64,000 nt of DNA from Paenibacillus phytorum (GCF_013141715.1 NZ_WHOA01000093.1:1-64000), one strand, 5' to 3'. Shown: positions 25,593 through 35,141, counted from the first letter of the stretch. A program made the numbers and translations. Notes: generated by a model not told the origin, from the letters alone.

Positions 25593-25826
25593 CTAGATCT
25601 CTTCCCACAATCTCCTGATGTTATCGAGGCTAATCTTCGTACCGGCTTTGCATTCCTCCATCCCTTCGAATTCAAGCGAAATGTACCCGTCGTAGCCGGA
25701 GTTTTTCACCACACGAAGGACTTCCCGCATATCGATGTCTCCGTGACCGACAATGGCACCGCGCAAATAATTGCCGCTTATGACAAAGTCCCGAGCGACG
25801 TCCCACCGCATATATGCTTCGAATAC
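25593..25826 (-). pseudogene. C-terminal remnant of a sugar-phosphate isomerase/epimerase
   Basis: The last about 75 codons encode DVARDFVISGNYLRGAIVGH, GDIDMREVLRVVKNSGYDGY and ISLEFEGMEECKAG, the conserved end of TIM-barrel xylose-isomerase-like epimerases. A stop codon lies directly upstream in frame. The preceding DNA (to about 26014) is open in another frame but does not read clearly as the missing barrel. The gene is therefore truncated, and probably frameshifted. Confidence 0.7.
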
Positions 25827-26037
25827 ACGGCCGCTTCAGAAGGCCACGCCAGCTTATCATCCGTAAAACTCCGCTTCATCCAAAGCATATCATCTCCTTC
25901 ATACCCCATTTCGGCAGATGACATCCAGCCCATTTGAGGCGTTAAGCTCAATTCTACTTTCTGTCTAGCAGCGGACGTAAGCTCGATGATGAGCATATTT
26001 TCAGTCGCGCTCACAAAGCCCGAAGCTCGATCTGCTT

Positions 26038-26352
26038 TTGTTTCCGCGTATAAAACTGACCGACAATATCCGCGGACTGCAGATGCTGCTCCACCTGAAA
26101 ACGTTCAAAGTCAACGGATTCCATTGTCATATCGAGAATGCCGATCGGACAAGGGAAGCCGAATATGTGATCGGGGCTCAATCTTCCTTATCCCTCGAGC
26201 GGCCTCCAAAAATCGTTTTTGGATATACAAAAGCGAAGGCTTTGTGGGAAATTTCCCAATACGACGCCGGTATCGCCATTACGGACAATCGGTCCATCTA
26301 CTACCTTGTTAGTCGGTACATGCTTGGGGACTCTGTAAATACATGTTTATAG
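26038..26352 (+). CDS. Unrecognised plus-strand open frame, possibly a gene fragment
   Basis: A 104-codon frame reading LHLKTFKVNGFHCHIENADR, then PPKIVFGYTKAKALWEISQY and DAGIAITDNRSIYYLVSRYM. The composition looks protein-like rather than random. I cannot assign it to a family, it lacks a good ribosome binding site, and it is flanked by decayed sequence. It may be a remnant of a larger gene or a chance frame. Confidence 0.3.
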   Translation: MFPRIKLTDNIRGLQMLLHLKTFKVNGFHCHIENADRTREAEYVIGAQSSLSLERPPKIVFGYTKAKALWEISQYDAGIAITDNRSIYYLVSRYMLGDSVNTCL

Positions 26353-26448
26353 GATTTTGAAGTGTACGGGATATGTAGCTGAAATCAAAAATAAATATTG
26401 CCAATTCATGATATTGGTGTTTCATATACAACTTTACAAAGATACATC

Positions 26449-27129
26449 TTAAGCTTCTGATACTGTGAAAGCAGCTGAAGCCCATTTATATTCTGGATCT
26501 TCTTGAGTGCCATCTTTATAAGTGGATATTAATGCCCAACGATCAGCACCTGAAATATTAGGGTATGAAGCATGATATAACAGATCGTGAAATATTATGG
26601 CGTCCCCTTGCTTAGCAGGTAAATCGATAACCAAATCTTTGTCTATATCTTCTTGGTGAAGACGATTAACGAATCCAAGTCCATCTGAAGAATCTGCACC
26701 ATGGTTTTTTTCACCAAACAAATGTGATCCAGGCACTACTTGCAAACATCCATTTTCCTTAGTTGCATCATCAAGAGCAATCCATACAGAGTACTTGTGG
26801 CTACCTTGCCAATAGGGATAATCTTGATGCCAAGGAGAACCAAAATTCTTTGTTGAATTTTTGAACACTAATTTATCATTCATGAAAACAACATAGCTTC
26901 CGATAATTTCCTTCAGCGCATTCACTAATTCCTGATTTGCAGCAGCCTGTTTAAATAATTGACTTCTTGAGGTTAATCCTAGAAATACACCAGAATTATC
27001 AATATCATCGATTTTATTGACTATAGCTAATGCTTCTTGTTTAAGTTGGATAACTTCTTCATTGGAAAATAAACTATTAATTATTGTATACCCTTTTTGT
27101 GCAAATTCTTCTGCATAATGTTTATTCAT
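26449..27129 (-). CDS. Phytanoyl-CoA dioxygenase (PhyH) family protein
   Basis: A 226-residue Fe(II)/2-oxoglutarate oxygenase. The metal-binding HxD is in GSPWHQDYPYWQG (about residue 118), and the distal histidine is in AIIFHDLLYHASYPN (about 190). The C-terminal Arg expected to bind 2-oxoglutarate is likely the one in GADRWAL. It would hydroxylate a small organic substrate in the cytoplasm; which one is unknown. The start with AGGAGG at 7 nt is 27129. It follows an AraC regulator by 15-20 nt on the same strand, suggesting an AraC-controlled pair. Confidence 0.85.
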   Translation of the reverse strand: MNKHYAEEFAQKGYTIINSLFSNEEVIQLKQEALAIVNKIDDIDNSGVFLGLTSRSQLFKQAAANQELVNALKEIIGSYVVFMNDKLVFKNSTKNFGSPWHQDYPYWQGSHKYSVWIALDDATKENGCLQVVPGSHLFGEKNHGADSSDGLGFVNRLHQEDIDKDLVIDLPAKQGDAIIFHDLLYHASYPNISGADRWALISTYKDGTQEDPEYKWASAAFTVSEA

Positions 27130-27147
27130 CATGAATCCTCCTTGAGT

Positions 27148-27951
27148 TCAATATTGACCACTCCATTGTAATGCTCGAACTTCAGTTGGTGTTTTTCCAG
27201 TCTTTCGCTTTACTAATCGAGAAAAATGAAAAAGGGTGCTAAAACCACATTGACTGGCTATTTCACCTATAGATAATCCTGTTGTACGCAGTAACTCAAG
27301 GCCACGTTCAATTCGAATGGTCCATAGATATTGAATAGGTGAACTGCCTTCGTTCTCGCGAAATAGTCGAATAAGATGGCTTGGAGAAATGTTTGCAATT
27401 TGGGCCAACTTTTCCAAGTTTATCTTTTGGTTCAAATGATCACCTATATAGGACTTGACGGTCAGTATTTCTGGATTTTTGATTGCAGAGGAACGATTTT
27501 GACAATCATCTGCATAAATTTGAATAGCTGCAAGGCCGAGAATATGAAAGCTATCATAATCCGTTGTTGCGAAACTCTGGTAATTAAGCATTAAATCAAT
27601 CAGTTGGTTTAAAGACGAAGAAAGTGTGCAAACGAGTGGTAGTTGATATAATTCAGGTACTATCTCCATAATATTTATCATTGGAGTGATAGTAACCCAA
27701 CGGTGCCATGACTCACTTAGTTTACTAAATTGGATAGAAACAGTTTGCCCAGGGAGAATCAATAAGACGTGGCCCATGCTTACCTTGAACAAATTCCCAT
27801 CAATATCCACCTCCATGGATCCAGAATGAAGTAATACTAGTTGGATTTCATTGTATAAACGTGGACCGTATTTACCTGAAATAGGATAAATAACGGTTCC
27901 CGCCATACATCTATTCATTTCAAAGTGGGGAATTTTTAAGAATGATCTCAT
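27148..27951 (-). CDS. AraC-family transcriptional regulator
   Basis: A 267-residue regulator with a cupin-like ligand-binding N-terminus (about 20-140) and a C-terminal AraC domain: LEKLAQIANISPSHLIRLFR and IGEIASQCGFSTLFHFSRLVKRKTGKTP. AGGAGG before the ATG at 27951 decides the start; the longer frame to 27975 lacks a site. It probably governs the PhyH-family gene right after it. Confidence 0.88.
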   Translation of the reverse strand: MRSFLKIPHFEMNRCMAGTVIYPISGKYGPRLYNEIQLVLLHSGSMEVDIDGNLFKVSMGHVLLILPGQTVSIQFSKLSESWHRWVTITPMINIMEIVPELYQLPLVCTLSSSLNQLIDLMLNYQSFATTDYDSFHILGLAAIQIYADDCQNRSSAIKNPEILTVKSYIGDHLNQKINLEKLAQIANISPSHLIRLFRENEGSSPIQYLWTIRIERGLELLRTTGLSIGEIASQCGFSTLFHFSRLVKRKTGKTPTEVRALQWSGQY

Positions 27952-27975
27952 CGAATTAGTTCCTCCTACTTTCAT

Positions 27976-28278
27976 ATTTATCTTATCAAATTATATAACG
28001 ATCATACATGGTTGAGATAAGCATAATTATATCCACAATGATTATTTTTATGAATTTTCTTGGATTATTTTTGTCTGAAATTATCAACCTAATCATAACT
28101 GATGGCAGCAGCAGAATGAAATCCCTTGTCTCCAAACTCGCAAATAGGTAATCTAATTTCAATAACAGATAACCCTCTCTCAAGCAGCAATTTTAGCGTG
28201 CTTGACGAGAGGGTTTATTTTAATTCCCGCATGTTTCCGTTGTAGATCACTCGAATCGTGAGAGAACTGATCATATAG
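27976..28278. other. Intergenic region with a strong hairpin
   Basis: No gene. At about 28171-28217 AACCCTCTC and GAGAGGGTT, extended by CAAGCA/TGCTTG pairing, make a long stem. The plus strand continues TTATTTTAATT and the minus strand ATCTGTTATT, so it may end the isomerase-pseudogene transcript from the right. The promoter of the AraC gene should lie at about 27980-28080. Confidence 0.5.
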
Positions 28279-29085
28279 TTAATCACTGCACCAGTCTGGA
28301 AATAACGCTTCTAACCTTTTGGCATTCCACAAACAAATATCCCATAGCTCACTAACAGGTTGATTCGAGAACGGCAGCGTAGGCATATAGTTTGGTGGAC
28401 CGTATTCAAGGGTAATCGAGAGAAAGGAAGCCTTGCCGGCTATACGGTTCTTCACGATTTGTCGCCACCATGCTTCATGCGCTGCTAACTCTGCCGCGTA
28501 CTCGGGAGCTCCCGGGTGAGGAACTTGCGGCCCCTGACTATGCCCGACACGTGCATGTACATGAATGGTACGTTCCATCGCAAGATGCAAGACCTCCGAT
28601 TGATCTTCCAGCAACGATTCACAAACACAGCACCAGTGGCTAAAATCGGCGGCGATTTTAAGTGCAGGAAATTCATCAAGCAGCGCTGCTGTATTCCAAG
28701 GCGTAAACATGGCTCGATGACGGTGAGTCTCATGAGCGACTTGGATCCCAACTTCTTCTTCTACAGCAAGCGCAGTTTGAAAGAAGCTCTTTTGTTCTTT
28801 CCACTCCATGCAGTCTCTTGCGCTATACGAAACGATAAGCACCGGATCATACTGAACTGCCTGAATGACCTGTCCGCTAAACGATCTCTCGTGATCCCCC
28901 GATGTGTATATTTGAGCAATAAATTCTTACTGATATTTTGTGAGTAGCTCACGAAACTCTTGCTCTCTTCCTGCCGAAGGAATACTCGTTTCAACTCCCG
29001 CATATCCGGCATCAGAAATCCGCTTAAATAATTGCTCATAAGAGCCCGTCATTCCCCAAGTCGATTTCATAAGTTTTAATTTCAT
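28279..29085 (-). pseudogene. Sugar-phosphate isomerase/epimerase with one in-frame stop
   Basis: From the ATG at 29085 (GGAGGATAGG before it) the frame reads MKLKLMKSTWGMTGSYEQLF, KRISDAGYAGVETSI and onwards to codon 52. Codon 53 is TAA (28927-28929). The same frame then continues without interruption for 215 codons to 28279, with typical TIM-barrel epimerase content: AHETHRHRAMFTPW, KIAADFSHWCCV, HVHARVGHSQG and a long C-terminus. Everything except this one codon appears intact (268 residues in all). It is either a recent nonsense mutation, read-through, a sequencing error, or a downstream reinitiation at an internal ATG. Confidence 0.85.
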
Positions 29086-29395
29086 CGTGACCTATCCTCC
29101 ATTTCCTTGTGCTTCAAAAGATTGAAACCACACCAATATATATAAGAATAGAGGAAGAGCGTTAACGAAAGAAATGCATTCCATGCGCATAATAATGGAC
29201 TATATGTCCAATCTCTTCCCCTGCATTCCCCACTGGTTTCCATATTGCTTCGATACAAAATTTTGAATATATAATCCATCAACAATATCATGCACTCCAT
29301 TTTCTCTGCATGGAGGCAAGAGGTATATTTATGTCAGGGATAGGGTAATCAAGCATTACCTCAGCACCGAAAACTAACTTAAGAGGGGATAAGAC
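29086..29395. other. Divergent intergenic region
   Basis: It lies between the isomerase pseudogene (minus) and the ferritin-like gene (plus) and must hold both promoters. A palindrome GGTAAT-5 nt-ATTACC at 29344-29360 is 35 nt before the plus-strand start and may be an operator. AAGAGGGGAT at about 29380 is the ribosome binding site of that gene. Confidence 0.45.
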
Positions 29396-30685
29396 ATGTC
29401 CGACAATTTAACAAATAAGACAAACATGAAACTGAGAGACGTAGAAACGGCCAGTAAAATGATGCGGAGATATTATCGGACCGTAAAAGAAACGATGCGG
29501 GCCATGGCAGGTTATCTGCCAAAAATGTGCTGGTGGCCTGGGAAAAAATTGCTAGCCCGGCATATTTGGATGGATTCCTTACACGCTGATATGTTAAGAT
29601 CCCGTACATTGGATTTACGATATCCGAGAGTGGATGTAGAAGACAATGACGATGTACATTTGCTTAGCATTTTGGAAAAACTACCTACGGCGCCCACAGA
29701 CGAGCAATTTTTGAATAGCGTTTATGATGTAATCAAACCTGAGATTGTCAAGGCACTAACCCAATATTTGCAAAACTCCGATCCTCTTGACGATGCGCCT
29801 ACCCATTTCTACTTTAGAAGAATCATTGATGAAATTGGCATGCAGCTGGAGGAATACCAGAATATCATGAAAGACTTTCGCGATTTCACGAATCCCGAAG
29901 CTGTCAAATGGAACCACCTTGTAAGAAGCGCTCTTTTTTCCTGCGGAGGGATTGACGGTCCCGACCGGCAAATCGACCCTTTCGCAGCCTCTTTTGTAGA
30001 AAGACCAGCTTACGAACTGCCACTGGAAGGCGGTAGAGATACATCTTGGGAAAAGGCAGTCGTACAAGTGTCCCCAAGAGCCGCAAGAAATTTTACTGAA
30101 GAACAGATTAGAGTTGCCATCGATCATGCCAATGAAGTGTGGGCATCTGAGACGCCCGCCGCTCTGATATGGGAATATAAAAACATGTCCTGGGAACTTT
30201 ACTTCTGGGCTGCAAGATGGTGTTATGACGAGATGCGTCATGCAGCAATGGGGGTTGAGAGGCTTACCGCTATGGGGCTTGAGGTAGGTGTGGACTATCC
30301 AATGGTCCCTGATCACTGGCGGGCTTTTCGGGAAAGAGGTGTGAAATACCTGCTTCTTCTCCTCCATCGATTGGAACAAGGCGGGCCGATGGGAAAAGCG
30401 AAATGGAAGAAAAAATTTATCGAAATGAACGATCTTGCCGCCGCTCAAGATTGCGACTATGATTGGGCTGACGAATCCGGGCACATTTCATACGGAGTCG
30501 CATGGCTCAAAGCCGTTTTTCCGGAATGGAGCAAGGAGCGAACGATTGACGAAGGCAATAAAATAGCAAGCGAGTGGGGAGCATGGATTGGAAACCACCA
30601 TAAAAACGGAACTCATGGCTACGAAATTTTTCTGGATCGAATGGACCGAAAAATGGAAGCCCTAAGCAATTCGTCAGGAAAATGA
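29396..30685 (+). CDS. Ferritin-like protein, DUF455-like
   Basis: A 429-residue protein with repeated acidic-His patches expected for a carboxylate-bridged di-metal site in a ferritin-like four-helix bundle: HIWMDSLHADML, RRIIDEIGMQLEEY, CYDEMRHAAMGVERL and WADESGHISYGVAWLKAVF. The last two resemble the metal helices of DUF455/MiaE-like proteins. No signal peptide or membrane segment is visible, so it is probably cytoplasmic. It stands between a broken isomerase and an AraC regulator. The reaction is unknown; a di-iron oxygenase or hydroxylase is the leading guess. A terminator follows. Confidence 0.6.
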   Translation: MSDNLTNKTNMKLRDVETASKMMRRYYRTVKETMRAMAGYLPKMCWWPGKKLLARHIWMDSLHADMLRSRTLDLRYPRVDVEDNDDVHLLSILEKLPTAPTDEQFLNSVYDVIKPEIVKALTQYLQNSDPLDDAPTHFYFRRIIDEIGMQLEEYQNIMKDFRDFTNPEAVKWNHLVRSALFSCGGIDGPDRQIDPFAASFVERPAYELPLEGGRDTSWEKAVVQVSPRAARNFTEEQIRVAIDHANEVWASETPAALIWEYKNMSWELYFWAARWCYDEMRHAAMGVERLTAMGLEVGVDYPMVPDHWRAFRERGVKYLLLLLHRLEQGGPMGKAKWKKKFIEMNDLAAAQDCDYDWADESGHISYGVAWLKAVFPEWSKERTIDEGNKIASEWGAWIGNHHKNGTHGYEIFLDRMDRKMEALSNSSGK

Positions 30686-30691
30686 AATAGT

Positions 30692-30725
30692 AAGAGCAGG
30701 GTCCAGTGTAATGGAGCCTGCTCTT
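30692..30725. terminator. Bidirectional terminator
   Basis: AAGAGCAGGGTCCA and TGGAGCCTGCTCTT arms (one mismatch) with a short loop lie between convergent genes, serving both the ferritin-like gene and the AraC gene. Confidence 0.8.
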
Positions 30726-30739
30726 CTTCATACAAACCG

Positions 30740-31603
30740 CTAAATACTTTCACGAAATTTCTTCGCCGACACTCCAGCATATTTTTTAAACAAACGCGAA
30801 AAATAATATACGTCTGTGTACTGAAGAGACAAAGCAATTTCCTTTATGCTTGCCGAAGTATTTACCAATATTTTTTTTGCTTCGCTTATTTTCAAACGGT
30901 GAATGTACTCGTTTAAGGGATAACCTGTATGCGAACTGATTAGCCGGCGAAGTGTTGAAACCGAAAGATTATGTCTACGAGCAATCGCCTCTGCATCGAT
31001 CGGATCATAAATATGATGAGCGATATCGTCCGTTACATGAAAATTTTTATTTGATTTGTTGGAAGCATGAGAACCATCTGTCATTAAGGAAAACTCATAC
31101 AGAAGCGACTCCAACTGCATTGATGCACGATCCGAGTTTGCCGGTATACCGCTCTCAAGAAGTGAAGCCAAAGTCTCCAGCCTTCTAACCCATTCTGGGT
31201 CGGATCCTACCTGCATCACTTCCCCCTTTTTGATGAGACCTCTCTCCTCAAATTCCAATAGTCGACTCCCGGCTATATCTATATAATACTCTTCCCAAGA
31301 AGCGCCTTCCAAGGGGCCGTAAGCAAACTTCGCTCCGGGCCACACAAAGAACAAGCTCCCTTTATCCACTTTCTGTACAGGTTCGCCATTAACTTGATAA
31401 GTCCCTACTCCATCGGCGATATAAGCTAACGCAAAGCTTTTGAAAGTAGCGTCTTTTTGCCGGGAAATTCTCCCGGGAAGATGTCCGATTGCAGTAATAA
31501 CAAGACTTTGCAAGTTGAGTTTGGATATATCCATCACTAATTCAACGATCCGAATAGGCATCGGACTGATCATATAATCCATCATCTTAGTCATCGCTTC
31601 CAT
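30740..31603 (-). CDS. AraC-family transcriptional regulator
   Basis: A 287-residue regulator: cupin-like N-terminal half (about 30-130), then an AraC domain with DAEAIARRHNLSVSTLRRLI and IKEIALSLQYTDVYYFSRLFKKYAGVSA. The true start may be M1 or M4; GGGGAGG is 2 or 11 nt away. It is divergent from a sugar ABC transporter operon, 218 nt apart, and is the likely activator of it. Confidence 0.87.
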   Translation of the reverse strand: MEAMTKMMDYMISPMPIRIVELVMDISKLNLQSLVITAIGHLPGRISRQKDATFKSFALAYIADGVGTYQVNGEPVQKVDKGSLFFVWPGAKFAYGPLEGASWEEYYIDIAGSRLLEFEERGLIKKGEVMQVGSDPEWVRRLETLASLLESGIPANSDRASMQLESLLYEFSLMTDGSHASNKSNKNFHVTDDIAHHIYDPIDAEAIARRHNLSVSTLRRLISSHTGYPLNEYIHRLKISEAKKILVNTSASIKEIALSLQYTDVYYFSRLFKKYAGVSAKKFRESI

Positions 31604-31782
31604 TGCCTCCCCAATCGCTCATTGCTATGATTTAGGTATTGAGAGTCGCTAACTTCTTATGGCAATAGCAATTATCAGTGTAGCACGCCGCTTTCTTCGA
31701 CACAATAAGGAGGTTGAAAAATGAGAATACGGATTTCACAATTTATCATCCTCTACTAAATTAGTTATTCGTGCCACTTCTT

Positions 31783-31796
31783 TGAAAGCGCTAACA
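31783..31796 (+). promoter_or_regulatory. Perfect cre box before the sugar ABC operon
   Basis: TGAAAGCGCTAACA matches TGWAANCGNTNWCA at every defined position. It lies 26 nt before the ATG of the binding protein, in the divergent promoter region with the AraC gene, so CcpA repression by preferred sugars is predicted. Confidence 0.8.
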
Positions 31797-31821
31797 TTTA
31801 CCAAATAGGAGGGTCTATCCA

Positions 31822-33126
31822 ATGAAACAAATTATGCGCAAATTTTCTTTGTATGGTGTATTATCGCTTACGCTGCTATCCCTTAGTCTGTCCGCCTGCA
31901 GCAGCCCCGCATCCGATCCCGGAAAAACGCAAACGGAAACAAAAAAAGAAAACGAATCAAAAGGTGCAACAAAGCTGACATTCTCCAGCTTTCAGTCCGG
32001 GGATGTTGCCAAAGATTGGGAGGAAAAGCAACTTCCTAAGTTCAAGCAAGAAACAGGTATCGACATCGAGCACATCTTCATTAAACATGGAGATACGATT
32101 TCCACTCTTCTTGCCCGCAATGCGGCAGGGACGGCTACAGATGTTGCCATGTTAAGCGCAGACTATGAGAATGCTCTTGCGGCCAAAGGCATGTTGGTTA
32201 ACTTGAGTGCGTTAATTAAAGAAAAAGACCCTACTTATGATCTAAGCCGATTTTTCGAGAAACTTCTCGACGCCTATAAATACAAAGGCGATCTCTACGC
32301 TCTGCCTAGTGATCTGGATTTGGGTCTGCTCTGGTACAACAAAGATATATTTGATAAAGCCGGCATCCCTTATCCAAATGAGAACTGGACGTGGGACGAC
32401 TACCTGAGCGCTGCAAAAAAACTAACGTCCGGTGACGGGCCAGCCAAAGTATACGGTACCGAGTTTCCCTCCTATACGACATTCTTATGGCAAAACGGTG
32501 CGGATATGATTAGCACGGACGGCAAAACCTCTACAATCGACAGCCCTGAGGCGGTAAAAGCAATCACGTTCGTTGCGGATCTTGTCAATAAACATAAAGT
32601 TGCGCCTAAGCCGGGTTCAGATGAAGACAAGTTCCAGAATGGCAAAGCAGCAATGACGCTTGGCAGCGGTCCCTGGTACGCTCACTACGTACTTAAAGAT
32701 GTGAAATTTAACTGGGGAATCGCTCCTTTGCCTAAAGGTGACAAGAAAGCAACGACAGCTTATGGATCTACGTTCGCCATCATGTCTACGTCCAAAAATA
32801 AAGATGAAGCTTGGAAGTTTATGAAGTGGTTTTTATCAGATGAACAGCAGTTTATACGTGCCAAGCAGTTCTCATGGTTCCCTCCGACCCGTTCAGTAGT
32901 TCAAATGCCTGAATTTGGTGATAAATCCGTACTTAAATTGACCAAGGAGCAAAAGGATCTGGTCATGAAAGAAACGACGTATGGCCGCGCACCGGTCGTC
33001 GTAGAGAAGCAAAACGAAGTGAAACAAATTATGGATCGTGAACTTTCTCTAGTATGGTCCGGGGAGAAGAAACCGGAAGATGCCACCAAAGCGATAAAAA
33101 CAGAAGTTCAGCCATTATTAAAATAA
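31822..33126 (+). CDS. Sugar ABC transporter substrate-binding lipoprotein
   Basis: A 434-residue SBP_bac_1 protein. The lipobox LSLSLSACSSP sits at about residues 20-30, followed by a long Lys/Glu/Thr-rich linker. The mature part has the usual LWYNKDIFDKAGIPYPNENW segment and ends in the C-terminal WSGEKKPEDATKAI. It would bind an oligosaccharide outside the cell. AGGAGGG precedes the ATG. A stem-loop separates it from the two permease genes. No ATPase gene is linked, which is usual for systems served by a shared MsmX-type ATPase. Confidence 0.93.
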   Translation: MKQIMRKFSLYGVLSLTLLSLSLSACSSPASDPGKTQTETKKENESKGATKLTFSSFQSGDVAKDWEEKQLPKFKQETGIDIEHIFIKHGDTISTLLARNAAGTATDVAMLSADYENALAAKGMLVNLSALIKEKDPTYDLSRFFEKLLDAYKYKGDLYALPSDLDLGLLWYNKDIFDKAGIPYPNENWTWDDYLSAAKKLTSGDGPAKVYGTEFPSYTTFLWQNGADMISTDGKTSTIDSPEAVKAITFVADLVNKHKVAPKPGSDEDKFQNGKAAMTLGSGPWYAHYVLKDVKFNWGIAPLPKGDKKATTAYGSTFAIMSTSKNKDEAWKFMKWFLSDEQQFIRAKQFSWFPPTRSVVQMPEFGDKSVLKLTKEQKDLVMKETTYGRAPVVVEKQNEVKQIMDRELSLVWSGEKKPEDATKAIKTEVQPLLK

Positions 33127-33138
33127 TCATACAAATCC

Positions 33139-33168
33139 GTTGGACCAGTATGTTCATACCGGTCCAAC
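33139..33168 (+). promoter_or_regulatory. Stem-loop between binding protein and permease genes
   Basis: GTTGGACC and GGTCCAAC arms (extended by GTAT/ATAC) form a strong hairpin without a good T-run. It probably stabilises the upstream mRNA or lowers permease expression. Confidence 0.6.
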
Positions 33169-33189
33169 ACCTTTGACATTAGGATCGGG

Positions 33190-34095
33190 GTGATTGAGAT
33201 AAACATTCTAACCAAAAACAAACTTACCATGATGCATGTCTACGGATATTTGTTTATTTTGCCCGCTTTCGTGCTCATGATCGTCTTCTATATATACCCG
33301 ATATGTTCAGGGTTATGGCTTAGCTTTATGGAATGGGACGGAGTGAAAGAAAAAACGTTCGTTGGATTGGCAAACTATGCCGATTTGCTGCGGGATAAAA
33401 ACTTTATAACTTCTTTCATAAATACCATATATTTTGTAGCAGGCACGGTCCCACTTATTGTCATCTTATCTTTGATTTTCGCCGTATTGCTGAACATGAG
33501 AATCAAAGGCATTGTTTTTTTTCGCGGTGTATATTTTCTGCCCACCATTACTTCGGGTGTAGCAATCGCTGTCATTTGGAAATGGATTTACAAATCCGAT
33601 TCTGGGCTCTTAAACAGTGTGTTATACCAATTGGGGCTCCCTATGCCAGACTGGCTCAATAATAGTAAATATGCGATGCTTGCTATCATTATCATGAGTA
33701 TATGGAAGTCGCTCGGTAGCAATATCGTCATTATGCTTGCAGGCCTGCAATCGATCCCCAGCTCCCTATATGAGGCTGCCCAAATTGATGGCGCTACAAA
33801 TTTCCAAAAATTTAGGTATATTACGATCCCTTTGGCTTCTCCAACCTTATTTTTCATTTCCGTAATATCCATTATTAATTCTTTTCAAGTATTTGAGCAG
33901 GTGTTGGTTTTGACCAAAGGAGGTCCCGGGAACGCCACTCTTGTCATGGTCTACTATATTTACCGACAAGCTTTTGAAAATTTCCGCATAGGTTATTCTT
34001 CGGCAATGGCTTATGTCTTGTTCCTCGTCATTCTAGCCATCACCGTCATACAATGGATCGGACGAAAGTATTGGGTTCATTCCGAAGTCGAATAA
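33190..34095 (+). CDS. Sugar ABC transporter permease (MalF-type)
   Basis: A 301-residue membrane protein with six predicted helices and the EAA loop PSSLYEAAQIDGATNFQKFRY near residue 195 that docks on the ATPase. The GTG at 33190 with AGGATCGGG before it is used; the ATGs at codons 14-15 (MMHVYGYLF) are an alternative. It partners with the next gene. Confidence 0.92.
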   Translation: MIEINILTKNKLTMMHVYGYLFILPAFVLMIVFYIYPICSGLWLSFMEWDGVKEKTFVGLANYADLLRDKNFITSFINTIYFVAGTVPLIVILSLIFAVLLNMRIKGIVFFRGVYFLPTITSGVAIAVIWKWIYKSDSGLLNSVLYQLGLPMPDWLNNSKYAMLAIIIMSIWKSLGSNIVIMLAGLQSIPSSLYEAAQIDGATNFQKFRYITIPLASPTLFFISVISIINSFQVFEQVLVLTKGGPGNATLVMVYYIYRQAFENFRIGYSSAMAYVLFLVILAITVIQWIGRKYWVHSEVE

Positions 34096-34115
34096 AGTTG
34101 AAGGGAGGTTAAGGC

Positions 34116-34952
34116 ATGACTTCAAAAACCGCTACAGTTCGTGCAGACATGCTTCTCGTTTATGTCGTCCTTATTGCATTTGGCATCCTTATGGTCGTGC
34201 CTTTTGTTTGGATGCTGTCCACATCTTTGAAAGACAACTCGCTCATTTTTTCATTTCCTCCTAAATGGATACCGGATCCGATAAAATGGAGAAACTATCA
34301 AGAAGCAGCATCGTCTTTCCCATATTATCAATACTTTTGGAATACATTCTACATTACGGCTCTTACGATTGCAGGCGTTCTCTTAACCTCAGCACTGGCT
34401 GGCTATGCCTTTGCTCGCATGCAATTTCCTTTGCGAAATCAATTATTTCTGGTTGTATTATCGATCATGATGATCCCCGGTCAAGTCATCATGATTCCGA
34501 TCTTTCTTCTGGTCAAGGATTTAGGCTGGATGGACTCTCATCTCTCCCTAATCGTCCCGAGTTTGGTTTCTCCATTCGGTATATTTCTGATGCGTCAGTT
34601 CTATTTGTCCATGCCTAAAGAACTGGAAGACGCCGCTTCCATAGACGGTTGTAATCCTATTCGCACATTTTTCTCTATTTTTCTACCGTTGTCTAAACCT
34701 GCTCTTGCTACGATAAGTGTGTTCACGTTCATAGGGACATGGAATTCATTTCTATGGCCATTACTGCTTATCAGTACAAAATCTAAGCAGATCCTTACGG
34801 TAGGTCTTCTTCAATTTCAGAACATGTATGCTACGCAATATAATTTGTTGATGGCAGCCACGTTGCTTGTTTTGCTTCCTGTGTTTCTTGTTTATATGTT
34901 CGCACAACGCTATTTCGTTGAAGGCATCGCAGGATCCGGTGTTAAGGGTTAA
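34116..34952 (+). CDS. Sugar ABC transporter permease (MalG-type)
   Basis: A 278-residue permease with six helices and the EAA loop PKELEDAASIDGCNPIRTFF. GGGAGG lies 8 nt before the ATG. It is the last gene of the operon, and a terminator follows. Together with the MalF-type protein it forms the membrane channel. Confidence 0.93.
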   Translation: MTSKTATVRADMLLVYVVLIAFGILMVVPFVWMLSTSLKDNSLIFSFPPKWIPDPIKWRNYQEAASSFPYYQYFWNTFYITALTIAGVLLTSALAGYAFARMQFPLRNQLFLVVLSIMMIPGQVIMIPIFLLVKDLGWMDSHLSLIVPSLVSPFGIFLMRQFYLSMPKELEDAASIDGCNPIRTFFSIFLPLSKPALATISVFTFIGTWNSFLWPLLLISTKSKQILTVGLLQFQNMYATQYNLLMAATLLVLLPVFLVYMFAQRYFVEGIAGSGVKG

Positions 34953-34983
34953 CCCATCGTTGGTCGTTCATGTTAAAAAACCA

Positions 34984-35021
34984 GGTCACATGATGAGATT
35001 TCTCATAATATGATCTGGTTT
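34984..35021 (+). terminator. Terminator after the first sugar ABC operon
   Basis: AAACCAGGTCA and TGATCTGGTTT pair around a long loop about 35 nt after the stop, followed by CATTTG. Only a weak T-run. Confidence 0.55.
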
Positions 35022-35141
35022 CATTTGCCAACATAATTAGCCCTATATAAGAACGTTTGTTTTTATTATTAAATATCAGCGACGTATTGGTTATGCAATC
35101 TGAATTTTCGAAACTAGAGTGGGTGGGGAGGATATCTAGTA

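Noticed and set aside
29756..30484. 242-codon minus-strand frame
   Set aside because: It is a shadow of the ferritin-like gene on the plus strand, without its own ribosome binding site or family signature.
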